Part shown: positions 61,460-64,000 of the stretch, piece after piece
Numbering within the stretch: position 1 is the stretch's first letter
Layout: each line of letters starts with the position of its first letter
Program-made: the position numbers and the translations under genes
The notes under the pieces: model-generated
Told to the model about the DNA's origin: nothing
Database searches by the model: none
Seen by the model: the letters and a program-made list of their open reading frames with translations, nothing else
Assembly (NCBI GenBank): GCA_005877205.1
Contig: VBPL01000040.1
Location: forward strand, 1-64,000
Direction: 5' to 3'
Source of the DNA: Nitrososphaerota archaeon
GTDB taxonomy: Archaea; Thermoproteota; Nitrososphaeria; Nitrososphaerales; Nitrosopumilaceae
DNA length: 64,000 nucleotides

Positions 61460-61780
61460 ATGTTAGAAGAGAAAGGAAAATACGCCTCTGCCACACAAAA
61501 CCGGAGATTAGTATGGGAAAAAGTAATGTGGCCACTAATCTTGGAGCAAGACAGTGTTAGTTTCACATTAGAACAATACAAGAAAAGACGCGACAAAGTC
61601 TGCAAGGAGTTAAATATTCCACCGTCCAGAATCGCTGGAGGCTTTGTCTCACTTTTACTAAAAGGAATACTATACAAGGAAAATAATCTTTATTCCATTC
61701 ACTATAGACTTATTCCATATATGAGGTTAAAAGCAAGTTGTGATTATGCAACAGCAGTTCGTGAAGCCAGTACAAAATAA
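61460..61780 (+). CDS. Hypothetical protein, helical
   Basis: A 106-aa soluble, basic protein with an N-terminal helix set (NRRLVWEKVMWPLILEQDSV), a segment FTLEQYKKRRDKVCKELNIPPSRIAGGFVSLLLKGILY that resembles a helix-turn-helix (split across residues 36-73), and a wing-like NNLYSIHYRLIPYMR. A winged-helix identity is possible. ATG start 36 bp from the divergent cysteine-cluster gene. Confidence 0.65.
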   Translation: MLEEKGKYASATQNRRLVWEKVMWPLILEQDSVSFTLEQYKKRRDKVCKELNIPPSRIAGGFVSLLLKGILYKENNLYSIHYRLIPYMRLKASCDYATAVREASTK

Positions 61781-61787
61781 TTATATT
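61776..61787 (+). promoter_or_regulatory. TATA box of the tRNA-Gln gene
   Basis: AATAATTATATT is centred about 31 bp before the mature 5' end at 61813, overlapping the stop of the preceding gene. Confidence 0.55.
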
Positions 61788-61812
61788 CTCAGCCAATCTC
61801 ATCCGTTTCGAT

Positions 61813-61916
61813 AGCCCGATAGTCTAGTGGCCAAACAATTTTTGGGTTAGGGATTCCAGGCTCTGGATCTCATGAGAGGACACCTGGAGACGGCAGTTCG
61901 AATCTGCCTCGGGCTA
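61813..61916 (+). tRNA. tRNA-Gln(CTG) with two introns
   Basis: Mature parts: acceptor AGCCCGA/TCGGGCT, D stem GTCT/GGAT, anticodon stem CCAGG/CCTGG, anticodon loop CTCTGGA (anticodon CTG), T arm GGCAG-TTCGAAT-CTGCC and discriminator A. Intron one is CCAAACAATTTTTGGG (61831-61846) in the D-loop, whose ends CCAAA/TTTGG pair. Intron two is ATCTCATGAGAGGAC (61867-61881) at the canonical 37/38 site. Removal gives a 73-nt tRNA with a standard AGTGGTTAG D-loop. CCA is not encoded. Confidence 0.88.
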
Positions 61917-61941
61917 TCTTACTATTTTTTAGAATTGACCT

Positions 61942-62547
61942 TTATCTAGAGGCCATTGCTATTCTTTCTAGCTCGTTTTTCTTCTTAACAGATGGGGCAT
62001 TCATATCATTTGCTGCAGCTAAAATCAGATGCTCTGCAAGATTTTCTTCTATAGCTTTAGGATTTGAAAAAGATGCGTCTCTAATACCTTCTGCTATGAA
62101 TCTTAGTGCCAGATCAACTCTTCGCAGCGGAGCAACATCAACAGATACGTGATAGACCGTTCCACCATAGACAATTCTTGTAGTATCTTCATTGGGAGCA
62201 GAATTTTCTATTGCGCGTATTAACACTTCTACAGGGTTCTTGCCTGTTTTAAGATGAATTATCTCAAATGCTGCTTTTACAGTATTGATAGCATGAATCT
62301 TTTTTCCCCCCATTCTGCCCGTGTTCTTTGCATATTTCCTTCCAAAATGTAGTATTTTGTTTACTAGCCTTTCCACAATATTGACTTCAGTTTTATTGAA
62401 TCGCTTTAATGCAGAACGCCCAAAAGAAATTGGTACTATCTCTCTTTTTAGTGAAATTACGTTTCTGAGACCCGGGTCTTTTATATCGATCTTTGTCAGA
62501 TCCCATTTTCTGAAAAGGAGAAGGTTTTGAGTTTGAGTTTCAGTCAT
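61942..62547 (-). CDS. rps7: Ribosomal protein S7 (uS7)
   Basis: A 201-aa archaeal S7 with RKYAKNTGRMGGKKIHAINTV, AFEIIHLKTGKNPVEVLIRAI, APNEDTTRIVYGGTVYHVSVD and a C-terminal LILAAANDMNAPSVKKKNEL. It is 3 bp after S12, the last gene of the rpoA2-L30e-NusA-S12-S7 cluster. Confidence 0.96.
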   Translation of the reverse strand: MTETQTQNLLLFRKWDLTKIDIKDPGLRNVISLKREIVPISFGRSALKRFNKTEVNIVERLVNKILHFGRKYAKNTGRMGGKKIHAINTVKAAFEIIHLKTGKNPVEVLIRAIENSAPNEDTTRIVYGGTVYHVSVDVAPLRRVDLALRFIAEGIRDASFSNPKAIEENLAEHLILAAANDMNAPSVKKKNELERIAMASR

Positions 62548-62550
62548 TTT

Positions 62551-62988
62551 TTATCTCCTAGGCTTTTCTTTCTTACCATAAACAAGTTCCTTAAGAGAGG
62601 TTCCGTTTACCTTAAAGACTTTCCATCTTACTCCTGGAATATCACCCATGGCTCCTCCCATGGATGCGCCCATTCCTTCCACATGTACCTCATCGTGTTC
62701 ATCAACAAAGTTAAGGGCACCATCTTTTGGAAGGAATGCTGTTACGGTTTTTCCGTTTTTGATGAGCTGAACTCTAACACATTTTCTTACGGCCGAGTTT
62801 GGTTGCTTTGCTTCTATTCCAACTTTTTCTAAAACAATACCACGGGCTTGTGGGGCTCCGCCAAGAGGACTTGCCTTCTTGTCAAGACCAAGCTCTCGTC
62901 TCTTGTAAGTGCCAATAGACCATTTCTGTCTCTTGCGTTTATCTCTGAGAACTCTTCCTGCAAATAGACCTAGAGGAGATTTTGCCAT
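62551..62988 (-). CDS. rps12: Ribosomal protein S12 (uS12)
   Basis: A 145-aa protein of archaeal length, with [40 protein letters not shown] (decoding-centre PNSA) and a C-terminal [14 protein letters not shown]. It is 6 bp after nusA. Confidence 0.96.
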   Translation of the reverse strand: MAKSPLGLFAGRVLRDKRKRQKWSIGTYKRRELGLDKKASPLGGAPQARGIVLEKVGIEAKQPNSAVRKCVRVQLIKNGKTVTAFLPKDGALNFVDEHDEVHVEGMGASMGGAMGDIPGVRWKVFKVNGTSLKELVYGKKEKPRR

Positions 62989-62994
62989 AAGACA

Positions 62995-63453
62995 TTATTC
63001 CAATATTTTTTCTGGACTTTGTATTAAAACACTTGAAATTTGAAAGTATCTTTTTGCTAGTAGTCTTGCTTTCTCAGCATTGCGACCTTCTCTTCCTACA
63101 ACGATTCCTTTCTTTTTCGGATCAACTAGTATAATTGCTTGAAGAGAACCATCCAGTCTCTTGTTTATCTTCACCTCAGAGATTAGCTTTGGATTGAGCA
63201 TGTTTTTGAGGAACTCAGCAGGATCCTCCGAATATTCAACAAGTTCAACGTTTCTTTTAACTACATTTTGTAAATTTCTTATTGTAGAACCACCTTTACC
63301 AATAGCAAGGCCCATCTTGCCAGGATTTACCACAAATATTACTCTGTCCTGTTTTTCATCTTCGATGCAGTCCCTTGCCGTAGCTCCCGTCACATTCTGA
63401 AAAAGTGACATTAATTTTATTTGGTCTGTTGTTAGTTTGATTGTCTCTGTCAT
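62995..63453 (-). CDS. nusA: NusA-like KH-domain transcription factor
   Basis: A 152-aa protein with two KH domains: RVIFVVNPGKMGLAIGKGGSTIRNLQ and AIILVDPKKKGIVVGREGRNAEKARLLA (GxxG loops GKGG and GREG). It lacks the S1 and N-terminal domains of bacterial NusA. ATG 63453 is chosen over the in-frame start at 63486, because the extra 11 residues (MCPPEIGFKKD) are not family-like and TTTAAAAAAG lies just before the ATG. Confidence 0.94.
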   Translation of the reverse strand: MTETIKLTTDQIKLMSLFQNVTGATARDCIEDEKQDRVIFVVNPGKMGLAIGKGGSTIRNLQNVVKRNVELVEYSEDPAEFLKNMLNPKLISEVKINKRLDGSLQAIILVDPKKKGIVVGREGRNAEKARLLAKRYFQISSVLIQSPEKILE

Positions 63454-63523
63454 GTCTTTTTTAAATCCGATCTCGGGGGGACACATTTAAATCTTGATAG
63501 AAGGTGTAAGAAAAACAAGACAT

Positions 63524-63844
63524 TTATTCTTGCTTCTCTGTTTCCAGCTCTTTTATTATTGTTTTAAGATTGGTATCGCTTAGGGCTTTCAGTGATACAG
63601 CAGAGATACGGAATTGAGTTCCACATAGCCTACCTAATTCAACTGAAGAACTGTTGTAATTTAGGGTAGGCACCTTTAAATTCTTGGCTGCTTCTTGGAT
63701 TTTTTGCAACATTCTTTCCGGAACAGAATGCGATAGTACAACTAGCTTTGTATTTTTCATGGAGTTAATGACTTCCTTGCTTCCAAAAGAACACTTACCA
63801 TCCTTCACTGCATCTTTTATGACTTTTTCTAACATCTTAACCAT
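63524..63844 (-). CDS. rpl30e: Ribosomal protein L30e (eL30)
   Basis: A 106-aa protein of the L7Ae/L30e RNA-binding fold: GKCSFGSKEVINSMKNTKLVV, ERMLQKIQEAAKNLKVPTLNY and VELGRLCG. Two starts: ATG 63844, which overlaps the rpoA2 stop, or ATG 63835, one base after the stop. It lies directly after rpoA2. Confidence 0.94.
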   Translation of the reverse strand: MVKMLEKVIKDAVKDGKCSFGSKEVINSMKNTKLVVLSHSVPERMLQKIQEAAKNLKVPTLNYNSSSVELGRLCGTQFRISAVSLKALSDTNLKTIIKELETEKQE

Positions 63845-64000
63845 CTTCTACGACCTTCATGTACAGATCCACCGTACCTGTACCGATTGGAATGTTTGCT
63901 CCAACAATGACATTTTCCGTGACACCCTTGAGTTCTTCTACTTCTCCTGCTAATGCTGCTTCGGCAATTGTAGGAACCGTAATTTCGAATGCGGCCCTTG
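63837..64000 (-). CDS. rpoA2: DNA-directed RNA polymerase subunit A'' (3' end, cut by the window)
   Basis: The last 53 codons of the split largest subunit. The frame reads AAFEITVPTIAEAALAGEVE, then LKGVTENVIVGANIPIGTGT and ends VDLYMKVVEDG, matching the conserved RpoA2 C-terminus (LxGxxEN(V/I)IxGxxIPxGTG). Stop at 63837-63839. The rest lies beyond 64000. Confidence 0.93.
   Translation of the reverse strand, partial: RAAFEITVPTIAEAALAGEVEELKGVTENVIVGANIPIGTGTVDLYMKVVEDG

Noticed and set aside
1-64000. CRISPR arrays, insertion sequences, integrase or restriction-modification genes
   Set aside because: No regularly spaced repeats, terminal inverted repeats, transposase or Cas motifs were seen; the only tandem repeat is inside the gene at 32552.

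Overview
The window is a stretch of archaeal chromosome, almost certainly from an ammonia-oxidising thaumarchaeon (Nitrososphaeria, most like Nitrosopumilales/Nitrosotalea). The evidence is: archaeal-type ribosomal proteins (L18e, L19e, L30e, L32e, L37Ae, P1/L12), RNA polymerase subunit D and a split A'' subunit, exosome Rrp4/Rrp41/Rrp42, prefoldins, SecY/SecE/FtsY, Cbf5, F420 ligase CofE, archaeal AlaS/LeuS, AT-rich composition, tRNA genes with very short introns (one in the D-loop), and many leaderless TTG/GTG/ATG starts about 25-30 nt after a TATA box. The genus assignment is inference; no amo or 16S gene is present. Nearly every base is coding.

Layout. 1-7 kb is the least conserved part: a leaderless three-gene operon on the minus strand (double winged-helix protein, ORC-like AAA+ ATPase, small unknown protein), a 35-residue C2H2 mini-protein, a 442-residue coiled-coil protein and a membrane glycosyltransferase. 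6.7-8.9 kb holds a zinc-ferredoxin-like fusion protein and a two-domain rhodanese. 9-11 kb has NAD kinase, Nob1 and an XPF-type nuclease. 11-15 kb is the exosome superoperon (SBDS, Rrp4, Rrp41, Rrp42, L37Ae, Pcc1, prefoldin beta). 14.9-17.6 kb is the RpoD-L18e-L13-S9 operon ending in a nucleotidyltransferase gene that carries a frameshift. 17.5-21.4 kb has two complete isopropylmalate/homoaconitate dehydratases, one bacterial-like and one archaeal-like. 21.4-31.3 kb is metabolic: CofE, a decayed EF-hand-like gene, 2-oxoacid:ferredoxin oxidoreductase, a 2-hydroxyacid dehydrogenase, an FAD oxidoreductase, HtpX, and two zinc mini-proteins.

31.6-33.7 kb has a membrane-tethered winged-helix protein, an intron-containing tRNA-Ser and a zinc-ribbon/coiled-coil protein with an internal 81-bp duplication. 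33.7-39.9 kb is the distal spc operon (L18-S5-L30-L15-SecY-Adk-EMC3-like-Cmk-Cbf5). 39.9-42.6 kb has ArgF, FtsY and prefoldin alpha. 42.7-49 kb has superoxide dismutase, a subtilase, PEP carboxykinase, L32e-L19e, an alkyltransferase and D-aminoacyl-tRNA deacylase. 49-53.4 kb is SecE-NusG-L11 and L1-L10, with L12 displaced to the other strand. 54-61.8 kb has AlaS-LeuS, a geranylgeranyl-reductase-like protein, a cysteine-cluster protein and a tRNA-Gln with two introns. 61.9-64 kb is rpoA2-L30e-NusA-S12-S7, with rpoA2 cut by the window edge.

Most of the window is information-processing core. The best candidates for undescribed biology are the ATPase/double-winged-helix operon at 111-2747 with its small neighbours, the zinc-ferredoxin fusion, and the set of cysteine-rich mini-proteins of 35-52 residues.
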